This document shows, in pieces, positions 1 to 7,069 of a stretch of DNA of 64,000 nt; position 1 is the first letter of the stretch; every line of letters starts with the position of its first letter. A model generated the notes under the pieces. It ran no database searches, had not been told where the DNA came from, and was given only the letters and a program-made list of their open reading frames with translations. The stretch comes from Nonomuraea glycinis (lineage in GTDB: Bacteria; Actinomycetota; Actinomycetes; Streptosporangiales; Streptosporangiaceae). The DNA is taken from NCBI RefSeq assembly GCF_014646515.1, contig NZ_BMNK01000021.1:124001-188000 (forward strand), read 5' to 3'. The position numbers and the translations under genes are program-made.

Positions 1-1
1 G

Positions 2-2722
2 GCGAGCGCCGATCACGGCTACATCGTGGGCGTCTTCGCTCCGGCGGGCATGGAGGACTTCACGGCGGCGACGTCGGTCGATTCGGTGGCCGGTGCGGAC
101 GGGGAGCTGTTCGAGGTGACCGCCACCTCCGGCGGAGCCGTCACCGTCTGGCTGCGGGTCAACCAGGAGGCGCCGCATCTGGAGATCCGCTGGCGCGAGG
201 GAGTGCACCTGGCCGCCGCGGCCTCCGAGGCCGAGCGGGTGGCGCGGGCCGACGAGCTGTGGGCGTCGCTGCCGAGGTCCGCCGGGCGGCGGGACGTGGT
301 GGCGCGCGATCTCACCAAGGTGCTGTACGGGGATCGGGTCCGGTGCGTGTCGTTCCTGTCGACCAGTGTGCGCAGCAAGGTCGCCACCAACCTGCTCTCC
401 CAGCCGCTCAACGAGATCTCCCCCGAGCGGGTCTTCGAGGCCATCGCCGCGCTCACGGGGCTGGACGCCGAGCTGGAGCAGGAGCGGGAGGCCCGCCGGG
501 ACGAGCACGCCAAGCGGGTACGGGCCGCGCTGGCGGGCGAGCGGCTGGCGGAGTTCGAGGCGGAGTCGAAGGCGTTGCTGGCCACGTTCGACCGGCGGGA
601 CCAGGCGCGGGTGCGACTGGCCGGGGCGTTGCGGTGCTGGCGTGGCAGGCAGGCCAGGAGACTGGCCGACGCGGCGGGCAAGGACGAGGCGCTCGCCGCC
701 GAGCTGGCGCGCCACCAGGCGGCGAGTGAGGCGGCGGCCGAGGCGATCGCGATGGTCAAGGCGGAGATCGGCACGCTCAAGGAGGACACGCTCGACCGGA
801 GTGTCACGGAGGCGCGCAGGGAGCTCGCCGCCCTCCAAGCACGGGCCGGCAAGCTCGACGCCGACCGTGCCGTGGCGGAGAACTCCGCCGACGAGCTGCG
901 CGCGATGATCCCCGCGCTGGAGGAGGCTCGCAGGTTCGCCGACGGCCGCGACGTGCCCACCGCCGAGCGGGAGTTGAAGGAGGTCGGGCTCCGGCTGAAC
1001 GAGGCGCTCAAGGCTCTCGGCGTAGCCGACCGGGAGACGGCCTCCGCGCAGGCGGCGCTGGACGACGCCGAAGGAGGTCCGGCGGCCGCCCAGCTCAACG
1101 CGCTGGCGGCGGCGGGTGTGGGGGCGACCGGGCTGCTCGACGCGCTCGACGTGGCCGAGCAGGCCCGCGACCACGCCGACGCGCTGAAGGAGTTGCGGGG
1201 ATGGCCGGGTGAGCACGCGGTGATCGTGGACGCCGCCCAGTTGGAGACGGCCGCCGCCGCGCTGGCCGGGCTGCCCGGCTCCGTGCTGGTCAGCGCCGCC
1301 GGGGTGAGCGTGGTGGGCGCGTTCGACGGGGTGGCGACGGGGCGCGAGGCCCGGATCAAGGCGGCCGAGCAGCGGCTGAACCGCGCCCTGGACATCCAGG
1401 AGACCGCCGCGCAGGCCGTACGGGATGAGGAGGAAGCGGTCGCGCAGGCGCAGCGCAGGCTTGAGGGGGCCAGGGCCGGGGTGCGGCTGGAGGAGTTGGA
1501 GCGGCGGCTGGGCGAGCGGCGGGCCAGGCTGAGCGAGCTGACGGCGGCGCTGGAGGAGCTGGTGCCGCGCGTCGCGGAGGCCGAACGGCAGGCGGGCGCG
1601 CTCGACTTCCGGGCCCGCACCCGGGACATGGAGATCGAACGACTGGAAGGGCGCCGGCACCGGCACGAGGCCGAGCGGGCGCGGGCGCGCGAGCAGGAGG
1701 CGAAGGTCGGCGCCGAGCGGGACGCGCTCAAGCTGGCGGCGCTGGCCGCCGACTGGGGCGGCACCGTGGAGACGGCCGGCGAGTGGGTGCGGGCGCTGCC
1801 GGAGGAGGAGCGGGGGCGGACGGCCGACGAGTGGTGGCGGGCCGCCGAACGCCTCCTCGACCAGGCGTTGCGTGACACGTTCCCGCAGGAGGAGGACGAG
1901 GTTCCCGAGGAGCTGCGGTTCCTGCTGCAGGAGCGCGGTGGCAGCACGGCGCGGGAGCAGGCGACGTTCGCGGCGGTGTGCGGGTCGCTGGCGTCCTACC
2001 TGCGGGCGCAGGAGGAGTACGAAAAGCACCAGCGGCGGCAGATCGAGGCGCAGGTGGTGTCCAGGCAGCGTGACCTGGCGGCGGCCGACAAGGGCGCGGA
2101 GGAGGCGGCCCAGTCGACGGCCGTGCACCGGGCGGCGCTGACGGCGGCGATCAGGGCGCGGCTCACCCGGGTGGCCGAGGAGTTCGAGAAGCTCGACAGC
2201 TCGTACGGCGGTTACGGCGCGACGCTGGAGTTCCCGGTGCCGCCCGCCCCGGCCGACCCGGAGCAGCGCTGGCAGTGGCGGGTGACGCCGAAGTGGCGGC
2301 GCGGCGAGGGGCAGGGCTACGTGCCGTACAACCGCCGGGCCAACACCGCGCTCATGGACGAGAAGGCGGTCAAGCTGGTGTGCGCGGCGGCCATCGCCTC
2401 CTCCGGCGGCGGGCATCTGTGCCTGGTGCTGGACGAGCTGGGCCGCAACCTGGGCAAGGAGCACCGGCGGGAGGCGGTGGCGCTGTTCCGGCGGATCGGG
2501 GAGACCTACGGCATCACGGTCATCGGGGCGCTGCAGGACGACATGGAGCCGTACGCGATCGACGCCTGCGGCCAGTACATCAAGCTCCGCCGCTCCTCCG
2601 ACGCGATGCCCTACAACGAACCCCCGGTGATCGTCGGCCACGACCAGCACGCCGAGCGGGTACGAGCCCTGGCGGCGTACGTGGACAGGACCGGCGAAGC
2701 GTCAGGCACCGCTGCCGGTTGA
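2..2722 (+). CDS. SMC-like coiled-coil ATPase, 5' partial
   Basis: The frame is open through the left edge, so the N-terminus and Walker A lie outside the window; 906 residues are visible. The middle (roughly residues 140-720) is Ala/Glu/Arg-rich heptad sequence, as in the arms of SMC, RecN or SbcC-type proteins. The C-terminal head carries a clear Walker B, hydrophobic then LVLDE (2423-2437). The usual ABC signature LSGGE is not recognisable; the corresponding stretch reads NTALMDEKAVKL. The family is that of chromosome-segregation or DNA-defence ATPases (MukB/MksB/JetC-like architecture), but I cannot assign a named system because the upstream genes are missing. No partner gene follows: the next gene is convergent and unrelated. 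ATPase architecture is secure, precise function is not. Confidence 0.75.
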   Translation, partial: ASADHGYIVGVFAPAGMEDFTAATSVDSVAGADGELFEVTATSGGAVTVWLRVNQEAPHLEIRWREGVHLAAAASEAERVARADELWASLPRSAGRRDVVARDLTKVLYGDRVRCVSFLSTSVRSKVATNLLSQPLNEISPERVFEAIAALTGLDAELEQEREARRDEHAKRVRAALAGERLAEFEAESKALLATFDRRDQARVRLAGALRCWRGRQARRLADAAGKDEALAAELARHQAASEAAAEAIAMVKAEIGTLKEDTLDRSVTEARRELAALQARAGKLDADRAVAENSADELRAMIPALEEARRFADGRDVPTAERELKEVGLRLNEALKALGVADRETASAQAALDDAEGGPAAAQLNALAAAGVGATGLLDALDVAEQARDHADALKELRGWPGEHAVIVDAAQLETAAAALAGLPGSVLVSAAGVSVVGAFDGVATGREARIKAAEQRLNRALDIQETAAQAVRDEEEAVAQAQRRLEGARAGVRLEELERRLGERRARLSELTAALEELVPRVAEAERQAGALDFRARTRDMEIERLEGRRHRHEAERARAREQEAKVGAERDALKLAALAADWGGTVETAGEWVRALPEEERGRTADEWWRAAERLLDQALRDTFPQEEDEVPEELRFLLQERGGSTAREQATFAAVCGSLASYLRAQEEYEKHQRRQIEAQVVSRQRDLAAADKGAEEAAQSTAVHRAALTAAIRARLTRVAEEFEKLDSSYGGYGATLEFPVPPAPADPEQRWQWRVTPKWRRGEGQGYVPYNRRANTALMDEKAVKLVCAAAIASSGGGHLCLVLDELGRNLGKEHRREAVALFRRIGETYGITVIGALQDDMEPYAIDACGQYIKLRRSSDAMPYNEPPVIVGHDQHAERVRALAAYVDRTGEASGTAAG

Positions 2723-2778
2723 CTTGTACGGGCTCGGTCGGCGCCTTGATCCGAGGGCAAGGGGTCGAGCTCTCATGC

Positions 2779-3015
2779 TCAGGGACGCCGGAGTTCGCCG
2801 TGCTCGATGCCTCCGACGAAGGCGTTGTACTCCGCGTCGGTGAACAGGTGCGGCGGCTTCTGCGGGTTCTTGGAGTCGCGTAAGGCCACGATGCCGCCGT
2901 CCAGGAAGGCGACCTGAACGCAGTTGGTGCCGCCGCTGCTGAAGCTGCTGGTGTGCCAGTGGGCGTCACGGAGTTGGGTCTCGATCCAGGCAGTGTCGAG
3001 GGCGTTCTTGTTCAT
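2779..3015 (-). CDS. DUF397 domain protein
   Basis: A 78-residue protein with the DUF397 hallmarks: W-x-T-S-S-F-S-S near residue 20, NCVQVA, then VALRDSKNP and a C-terminal F-T-x-A-E-Y-N-A-F segment. It overlaps the upstream XRE/DUF5753 gene by 4 bp (ATGA), the standard arrangement in actinomycetes, where the pair behaves like a regulator plus small partner and has been compared with toxin-antitoxin modules. The molecular activity of DUF397 is not settled. A second DUF397 gene lies near the right end of the window beside a broken partner. Family identity is firm; role is inferred from the pairing. Confidence 0.9.
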   Translation of the reverse strand: MNKNALDTAWIETQLRDAHWHTSSFSSGGTNCVQVAFLDGGIVALRDSKNPQKPPHLFTDAEYNAFVGGIEHGELRRP

Positions 3016-3869
3016 GAGAGATCCTTGGCGATCGTGGTGAGAAGCTTCTGCGAAGCGTTGGGTGACAGAGCGTCGGACTTCAACAGGTCGCTGGCGGTCC
3101 GGTAGAGCTCGACGGTTTCGGGCTTGTTCACGTGCAGGGATGCGCGTAGGGACTCGATGCAGACGAGGTCGCGGCCGGTCGAGAAGGACATGATCATAAA
3201 TGGGCCGTCCATTCCCGCGTGCGCTCCCGCCGAGAATGGCAGGACTTGGATGGTGACTTCAGGGCTGGTGCGAGCCACGTGCATCAGATGCTCGATCTGG
3301 GCGCGCATGCATGCCCGCCCTCCGACCTCTTGGCGCAGCATTCCTTCAGGGAGCACTGTCCAAATCTTCAACGGCGGTCGGCTCTCCGACATGGTTCGCT
3401 GATGTTCCAGTCGTAGCGCTACGAAGCGGTCGATGTCCTGAGGGATCTTCCAGACCCTGCTGCCCTCGGTCACGGCGTGGGCGTACTCCGGGGTCTGGAG
3501 CAGGCCGTGGACGGCCAGCGGATTGAAGACGAACAGACCGTTGGCGTTCTCCACCTGGGAGAGGTAGTCGCCGAGCGGGTCATCGACCACACCCTCGTAC
3601 CGTTGCCACCAATCGGCTTCGCCGGCACGGCGTACAAGATCCCGGAGTTCCTCGCGCAAGGTGGCGTCGGTGATGCCGAAGACCTCGAAGAAGTGCGGGA
3701 GCTGCTGGATCCTGAGCCTCTGCAATCCGTTTTCGATCTTGCTAACGGTCGAAAGGGACTGGTATCCGAGGCGGCTCGCAGCCTCCTCCTGGGTCCAGCC
3801 CAGCGCCTCACGGATACGCCTGAGCTCTGCCCCCAGACGCCGCCGGCGTGGAGTGGGTTCGACAGGCAT
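3012..3869 (-). CDS. XRE-family regulator with DUF5753
   Basis: Residues about 10-65 form an XRE helix-turn-helix (LGAELRRIREALGWTQEEAA, then STVSKIENG); the rest is the DUF5753 domain, including the motif IQVLPFSAGAHAGMDG. I start the gene at the ATG at 3869 because AAGGAGGT sits five bases upstream; two earlier in-frame codons (GTG GTC) lie inside that ribosome-binding site. It is cytoplasmic and expected to bind DNA, probably including its own promoter between here and the divergent ATPase at 4073. It is followed by DUF397 with a 4-bp overlap. A related but 5'-truncated copy sits at 61.7-62.2 kb. Confidence 0.9.
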   Translation of the reverse strand: MPVEPTPRRRRLGAELRRIREALGWTQEEAASRLGYQSLSTVSKIENGLQRLRIQQLPHFFEVFGITDATLREELRDLVRRAGEADWWQRYEGVVDDPLGDYLSQVENANGLFVFNPLAVHGLLQTPEYAHAVTEGSRVWKIPQDIDRFVALRLEHQRTMSESRPPLKIWTVLPEGMLRQEVGGRACMRAQIEHLMHVARTSPEVTIQVLPFSAGAHAGMDGPFMIMSFSTGRDLVCIESLRASLHVNKPETVELYRTASDLLKSDALSPNASQKLLTTIAKDLS

Positions 3870-4072
3870 GACCACCTCCTTCCTTGGTGGAGCGTAATGC
3901 CGGGGTCGGCCCAGATAACGCCATCCTCCCTGAAGGAAAGACTTTCTTCAAGGAATGACTTGCCCACAGGGTAGATCTCGCTGCATCATCAGGCATCACA
4001 GCGGAATGTGTCCGAGCGAGCACGGAGCGACATCTCCGCTGGACCGCTCGTCCACATCCCTGGAGAGGTCAC

Positions 4073-4465
4073 ATGTCTGCTATCACGGCTGCACCCGCCG
4101 CCCGCCAGTACTACATGGTGCTATCCGAGGTATGCCCGGAAGTGCTCGGCCCCGTTCGCGAGGTGGTCCGCGTCTACCTGGGGCTCTGGCGTAAGAGCGA
4201 GTTGAGTTTCGTGGCCGAGTTGGGCGTCACCGAACTGTTGACCAACGTGCACAAACACGCCCACAGCGGCTGCGAAGTGCTGGTCCGCGAGACGGCGGAT
4301 GGAATCACCGTTGAGGTCACCGACTTCGACGACACCCTTCCGGTGATGAAGGAACCGACCCCGGATGAGGAGAGCGGCCGGGGACTTTTCCTGCTGTCCA
4401 TGCTCGCGGAGGACCTGATGTTCGAGCCGCTTCTGGGCGGGAAGCGCGTCTGGTTCCGGCTGTAG
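4073..4465 (+). CDS. RsbW-like ATP-binding protein (HATPase_c)
   Basis: A 130-residue single-domain GHKL ATPase. The N-box is ELLTNVHKHA, the G1 region contains DFDD and the G2 box is GRGLFLL. There are no transmembrane or dimerisation segments, so it resembles actinomycete RsbW/SpoIIAB-like anti-sigma kinases rather than a sensor kinase. It is divergent from the XRE/DUF397 pair, a common neighbourhood for these proteins, and GAGAGGTCAC precedes the ATG. No sigma factor or STAS antagonist is adjacent; the nearest STAS protein is at 53.7 kb. A second member of the family is at 61102-61578, again beside a DUF5753/DUF397 pair. Confidence 0.88.
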   Translation: MSAITAAPAARQYYMVLSEVCPEVLGPVREVVRVYLGLWRKSELSFVAELGVTELLTNVHKHAHSGCEVLVRETADGITVEVTDFDDTLPVMKEPTPDEESGRGLFLLSMLAEDLMFEPLLGGKRVWFRL

Positions 4466-4470
4466 GAGCA

Positions 4471-4498
4471 AGGCCCGACGGTCCGTACAACGGGGCCT
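4471..4498. terminator. weak inverted repeat between convergent genes
   Basis: AGGCCC and GGGCCT (six-base arms, 16-base loop) lie between the convergent ATPase and citrate synthase genes. There is no T-tract, so terminator function is only a positional guess. Confidence 0.3.
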
Positions 4499-4525
4499 CG
4501 ATGTCAAGAACATTCTGACGCCGGG

Positions 4526-5782
4526 CTATCTGATCGGCGGGCCGATGTAGGTGGCGCGTAGGCGGAGCAGGGTGCCGTTGGCGTACTCCTCCATGGCGTG
4601 GGCGAGCCAGCCGGCGGTTCTGGCGATCGCGAAGATGGCCTCGCCCGCGCCGCTCACCATGCCGGCGACCTCGGTGAAGGCGGCGAGGGCGAAGTCGACG
4701 TTCTGCTCGGGGAGGCGGCGTCTGCGCACCTCGTCCAGCACGGCGCGGGCGGCGGCCAGCCTGTCGTGGCCGGGGGCTGCCTGGGTGATCAGGTCGAGGA
4801 GGAAGCGGCCTCGGGCGTCGCCGTTCTTGTAGACGCTGTGGCCGAAGCCTGGGATGCGCTCGCCTCGGCGAATCCGGTCGGCGATCACGCGCGGTGCCTG
4901 GGCCGGGGTGGTGACCTCGTGCAGGAGGCGTTCGGCGGCGTAGGAGGCGCCGCCGTGCAGCTGGCCGCCGAGGACGCCGAGGCCGGTGAGCACCACGGCG
5001 TACGGGTCGGCCTTGGCTGAGGCGGCCACCCTGGCGGCCAGGGTCGAGGCGGCCAGTTCGTGGTCGGCGAGCAGGACGAGGGCGGCTTCGAGGGTGCGCA
5101 GGAGGGCGGGGGTGGCGGGGTGCGGGGTGAGGCGGGGCCAGAGCCGCTCGGCGATCGAGGTTCCTTGGGGCTGCTGGAGGGCGGGCAGGGCTTCGACCAG
5201 GCCGGTGATGAGGCGGCGGGCGGTGGCGGTGACGGACTCGGGGTCGAGGTGGTAGCGGAGGGAGTCGGACGCGCCGAGCACGGTGGTGATCACTTGCAGG
5301 CGGTCGAGCGGCAGGATGCCGTCGGGCAGGTCGCGCTGCGCGGCAACGGCCGCCCGCACCGCCTCGGGATCGCACGCCCAGGGCCGCGCCTCTCCGCTGC
5401 GGGCGTAGGCATCTCCAGCCGGTTCACTGTCGGGCACGCCGGAAGGGCTGGGCTCGGGCAGGAGGGTCGGGTCGCCGGTCCACAGCCACTCGGCGGTGGC
5501 CGCGAAGCCCGTGGTGCGGGCCAGGGTCAGGGCGTCGTGGCCGCGATAGTAGGGGCGGTCGAGGCCGAGCGCGGTGACGGCGGACTCGATGACCAGCTCC
5601 GGCGGCTGGCCGCGTGGCCGGCCACGCCTGGCGAGCTGCTCGATCTCGGCCGCGTCGAAGAGGCTGCGCCGCCCGCTGTCATCGTGGCGGCGTTTGAGCA
5701 GGCCACGGCTCACGTACGCGTAGAGCGTGGCCGGTTTGATGCCGAGCCGCTCCGCCGCGGTCGCCGCGTCGATCCACTCCAC
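4526..5782 (-). CDS. citrate synthase with N-terminal DNA-binding domain
   Basis: Residues 1-55 form a MerR/excisionase-type winged helix (AAERLGIKPATLYAYVSRGLL, then SLFDAAEIEQLAR). The remainder is citrate synthase with the catalytic set intact: His in GQLHGGAS, His and Arg in GFGHSVYKNGDARGR, Asp in EQNVDFALAAF. The GTG start at 5782 has AGGAGG seven bases upstream and opens with E-W-I-D. At 418 residues it is a normal citrate synthase plus about 60. It could use oxaloacetate with acetyl-CoA, propionyl-CoA or another acyl-CoA; the sequence does not decide this. The gene is divergent from a DRE-TIM condensing enzyme, and the DNA-binding domain may act on the repeats between them. A few internal residues are poorly conserved (a Pro/Ser-rich insert near residue 120). 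Confidence 0.85.
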   Translation of the reverse strand: MEWIDAATAAERLGIKPATLYAYVSRGLLKRRHDDSGRRSLFDAAEIEQLARRGRPRGQPPELVIESAVTALGLDRPYYRGHDALTLARTTGFAATAEWLWTGDPTLLPEPSPSGVPDSEPAGDAYARSGEARPWACDPEAVRAAVAAQRDLPDGILPLDRLQVITTVLGASDSLRYHLDPESVTATARRLITGLVEALPALQQPQGTSIAERLWPRLTPHPATPALLRTLEAALVLLADHELAASTLAARVAASAKADPYAVVLTGLGVLGGQLHGGASYAAERLLHEVTTPAQAPRVIADRIRRGERIPGFGHSVYKNGDARGRFLLDLITQAAPGHDRLAAARAVLDEVRRRRLPEQNVDFALAAFTEVAGMVSGAGEAIFAIARTAGWLAHAMEEYANGTLLRLRATYIGPPIR

Positions 5783-5795
5783 CGGCCGCCTCCTA

Positions 5796-5827
5796 TATTG
5801 ACGAAAATCAATATTGATACACATTGA
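5796..5827. promoter_or_regulatory. TATTGA repeat operator in divergent promoter
   Basis: Three same-sense copies TATTGA (5796), TATTGA (5812) and CATTGA (5822) plus one inverted TCAATA (5808) produce two overlapping palindromes: TATTGA-N6-TCAATA and the perfect TCAATATTGA (5808-5817). The patch is AT-rich within GC-rich surroundings and lies between the two divergent start codons. It is the most likely binding site for the helix-turn-helix domain of the adjacent citrate synthase; that link is inference. Confidence 0.6.
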
Positions 5828-5849
5828 AGAGGCATGTCAACGTGACTGT

Positions 5850-7067
5850 ATGCCTCAAGTTCACTTCCTCGATGTGACCAACCGGGACGGCGTGCAGACC
5901 GCGCGCACCGGCCTGTCCAAGTTCGGCAAGACCATGGTCAACTTCTATCTGGCCAGACTCGGCGTGGCGCAGTCCGAGATCGGGTTCCCCTTTCTGTTCC
6001 ATGAGGTGCCGTACGTGAAGGCGCAGGTCGCGCTGGCCGAGGCGGGGGCGTTCGGCGAGCTGCGGCTGTCCGGGTGGTGCCGGGGTGTCGTGGAGGACGT
6101 GGAGAAGGCCGCCCCGCTCGGGCTGAAGCACTACAACCTGTCCATCTCCACCTCTGACTACATGATCCAGAACAAGTTCCGGGGCCGCCTCGACCGAGAG
6201 GGGATCATCAGGGAGATGACGGCCGCCGTCAGGGCCGCCAAGGCGGCGGGCGCGCAGACGGTCGGCGTCAACGCCGAGGACGGCTCGCGCACCGGTGACG
6301 GGTTCCTGCTGGAGTTCGCGGCGGCGGCCAAGGAGGCGGGCGCGGACCGGGTCCGCTACTGCGACACGATCGGCGGCGACACCCCCGACCGGATCCGCGA
6401 ACGGTTCGCCAAGCTGGCCACCGCCGTCGCGCTGCCCATCGAGACACACTGCCACAACGACCTCGGCATGGCGGTGGCCAACTCCGTCTCCGGCGCGCTC
6501 GGCGACCTCGACGCCGGGCAGGACGCGTGGATCAACACCTGCGTCAACGGCATCGGCGAGCGCTCCGGCAACGCCGACCTGCTCTCCACGATCCTGGCCT
6601 TCGAGCACGGGTTCGGCCTGGAGGCGAAGATCGGTGACGCGCTCGACCTGTCGTGGGCGAGAAGGTTCGGGATGTGGGCGGCCTACGCCCTGGGGCAGCC
6701 TCTGCCGTACAACCAGGTGGGGGTGGGGCGCAACGCGTTCGCGCACGAGAGCGGCATCCACGCCGACGGCGCGCTGAAGGACCACGGCAACTATGAGCTG
6801 TACGACGAGGCCACGCTCGGTCCTTTCCCCGAGGACTGGCACGCGCGGGCCGGGCGGGTGGTGCTGACCGGCGAGTACGGCGGGAAGGCCGGGTTCCGGC
6901 ACGTCATGGACGGCCTCGGCGTCGAGGTGCGGGAGGAGGACCTGGCGTTCCGGCTGGTGCAGCTCTGCAACGCGATGACGGGCAGGCCGCTCACCGACGA
7001 CGAGCTACGGCTGATCGCCACCTATCCGCGCGAACTGTCCCTGCTCTTTCCCGGACACGAGGGCTGA
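5850..7067 (+). CDS. homocitrate/isopropylmalate synthase-like DRE-TIM enzyme
   Basis: A 405-residue DRE-TIM metallolyase. The signature LDVTNRDGVQTARTG carries the Arg-Asp pair, and ETHCHNDLGMA supplies the metal-binding His-x-His; HESGIHADG near residue 305 is the third conserved block of the LeuA/NifV group. It lacks the C-terminal leucine-binding regulatory domain of full-length LeuA, so it is closer in size to NifV/homocitrate synthase. The expected reaction is Claisen condensation of an acyl-CoA with a 2-oxo acid. The ATG at 5850 has no strong Shine-Dalgarno and may be read from a short leader. It faces citrate synthase across a shared operator, suggesting that both make tricarboxylic acids in one pathway; the substrate is unknown. 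Confidence 0.82.
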   Translation: MPQVHFLDVTNRDGVQTARTGLSKFGKTMVNFYLARLGVAQSEIGFPFLFHEVPYVKAQVALAEAGAFGELRLSGWCRGVVEDVEKAAPLGLKHYNLSISTSDYMIQNKFRGRLDREGIIREMTAAVRAAKAAGAQTVGVNAEDGSRTGDGFLLEFAAAAKEAGADRVRYCDTIGGDTPDRIRERFAKLATAVALPIETHCHNDLGMAVANSVSGALGDLDAGQDAWINTCVNGIGERSGNADLLSTILAFEHGFGLEAKIGDALDLSWARRFGMWAAYALGQPLPYNQVGVGRNAFAHESGIHADGALKDHGNYELYDEATLGPFPEDWHARAGRVVLTGEYGGKAGFRHVMDGLGVEVREEDLAFRLVQLCNAMTGRPLTDDELRLIATYPRELSLLFPGHEG

Positions 7068-7069
7068 CC

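Noticed and set aside
19..1947. Long open frame antisense to the SMC-like gene (Ser/Arg/Ala-rich)
   Set aside because: Composition is that of a GC-rich shadow frame, with no motif and no ribosome site; the plus-strand gene has a proper Walker B and coiled coil.
2..2722. Calling the SMC-like gene a Wadjet JetC
   Set aside because: The N-terminus and all partner genes are outside the window, and the head lacks the usual signature; not enough to name a system.
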